Origin: Bdellovibrionales bacterium RIFOXYD12_FULL_39_22
GTDB taxonomy: Bacteria > Bdellovibrionota > Bacteriovoracia > Bacteriovoracales > Bacteriovoracaceae
Direction: 5' to 3'
DNA: 64,000 nucleotides
NCBI GenBank assembly: GCA_001770205.1
Contig: MEQL01000051.1
Coordinates: 16,984-80,983 of the forward strand
Shown here: piece by piece, positions 63,756-64,000 of the stretch
Position numbering within the stretch: position 1 is the first letter of the stretch
How the letters are laid out: each line of letters opens with the position of its first letter
The notes under the pieces: model-generated
Told to the model about the DNA's origin: nothing
Database searches by the model: none
Seen by the model: the letters and a program-made list of their open reading frames with translations, nothing else
Translations under genes and position numbers: made by a program

Positions 63756-64000
63756 CTATGTAAGAGCTTGCTTTAGCAGATACGAAGTCGGCCGGTTAAG
63801 GATCTCTTTTTTTAGTGGCTTAAAGCGATCTACTAAATCCGGAGGAGGTTTAAACTTGAGATCAGGAAATAGTTTTTCTATTATATTGATACTCATCGCC
63901 AGCACCGATGAATATAGATCCATTACTGTAGGATTCTTAAATTTCTTTTGCGGATTTTTTAGCACGTATTGCAGGGCGATTTTAATCTCGCGAGGGGATG
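63756..64000 (-). CDS. Y1/IS200-like (REP-associated type) transposase, C-terminal part
   Basis: Only the last 81 residues are in the window; the frame is open to the right edge. The segment PREIKIALQYVLKNPQKKF followed by MDLYSSVLA and the end PTSYLLKQALT resemble the C-terminus of REP-associated tyrosine transposases, where TPREVRNALxYVLNN, DxYSS and a WLL-type end are usual. The catalytic HUH and Tyr motifs would lie outside the window. It is next to hairpin-bearing repeats A and B, which such proteins can mobilise. Confidence 0.6.
   Translation of the reverse strand, partial: SPREIKIALQYVLKNPQKKFKNPTVMDLYSSVLAMSINIIEKLFPDLKFKPPPDLVDRFKPLKKEILNRPTSYLLKQALT

Noticed and set aside
1..64000. 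tRNA or rRNA genes in the intergenic regions
   Set aside because: No GTTCRA-type T-loop with matching arms and no rRNA-like conserved segments were seen by eye; a dedicated search could still find one.

Overview
The window is from a Gram-negative, fairly low-G+C bacterium. The Gram-negative call rests on an LPS-heptose epimerase (HldD), periplasmic multihaem cytochromes and many Sec signal peptides. The complete che operon with a CheD, several HD-GYP-type proteins, PilZ, a DksA/TraR protein and a GldFG/DUF4340-type ABC system would suit Bdellovibrionota or a related delta-type lineage; this is an inference. No rRNA, tRNA or CRISPR array was seen. A striking compositional feature is the abundance of the palindrome GGCC, about one per 70 bp in most of the window, which drops sharply to the right of about 59.6 kb.

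Region by region. 1-8.6 kb (minus strand): an overlapping catabolic operon. It encodes an isochorismatase-type hydrolase, the three AllH/AllF/AllG-type oxamate carbamoyltransferase proteins (DUF2877, FdrA, DUF1116), a cyclase-family metal hydrolase, and a three-subunit molybdenum hydroxylase of the xanthine dehydrogenase family, the last cut by the left edge. A G10 homopolymer lies inside the DUF2877 gene. 8.7-12.7 kb (plus): a secreted alpha-amylase, a small exported protein and a secreted subtilisin-like protease. 12.7-27.7 kb: a tetrahaem-type cytochrome, an HD-GYP protein, IMP dehydrogenase, a large exported protein of unknown function, a short asparaginase, HtpG, a histidine kinase, a DksA/TraR protein preceded by an unusually structured leader, HldD, two exported unknowns, methionine aminopeptidase, a 2-hydroxyacid dehydrogenase and Aat.

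27.7-37.4 kb (minus): a nine-gene chemosensory operon, read as HD-GYP-like, Hpt-STAS, CheY, MCP, CheA, CheW, CheR, CheD, CheB. 37.6-42.5 kb (minus): DeoC, an LtaS/MdoB-like sulfatase-fold membrane enzyme, a REC-PilZ protein, an RlmI-like methyltransferase and a 53-residue rubredoxin. 42.6-51.5 kb: a cysteine-cluster protein, TruD, a paralogue of the HD-GYP-like protein, MetG, a split class I fumarase, a UvrD/Rep helicase and a small exported protein. 51.5-58.3 kb (minus): a four-gene gliding-type ABC system with a phased 11-bp repeat array upstream, then NrfA and NrfH for nitrite ammonification. A frameshifted small gene and an exported metalloprotease follow.

59.6-64 kb is an accessory segment: an AAA/DUF4143 ATPase whose start codon lies in a perfect inverted repeat, a NUDIX hydrolase, a CocE-type hydrolase bracketed by two copies of a roughly 90-bp imperfect repeat, and the C-terminal end of a Y1/REP-associated-type transposase at the right edge. 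Together the genes suggest a motile, chemotactic organism that secretes hydrolases, can respire nitrite and may ferment or scavenge N-heterocycles.
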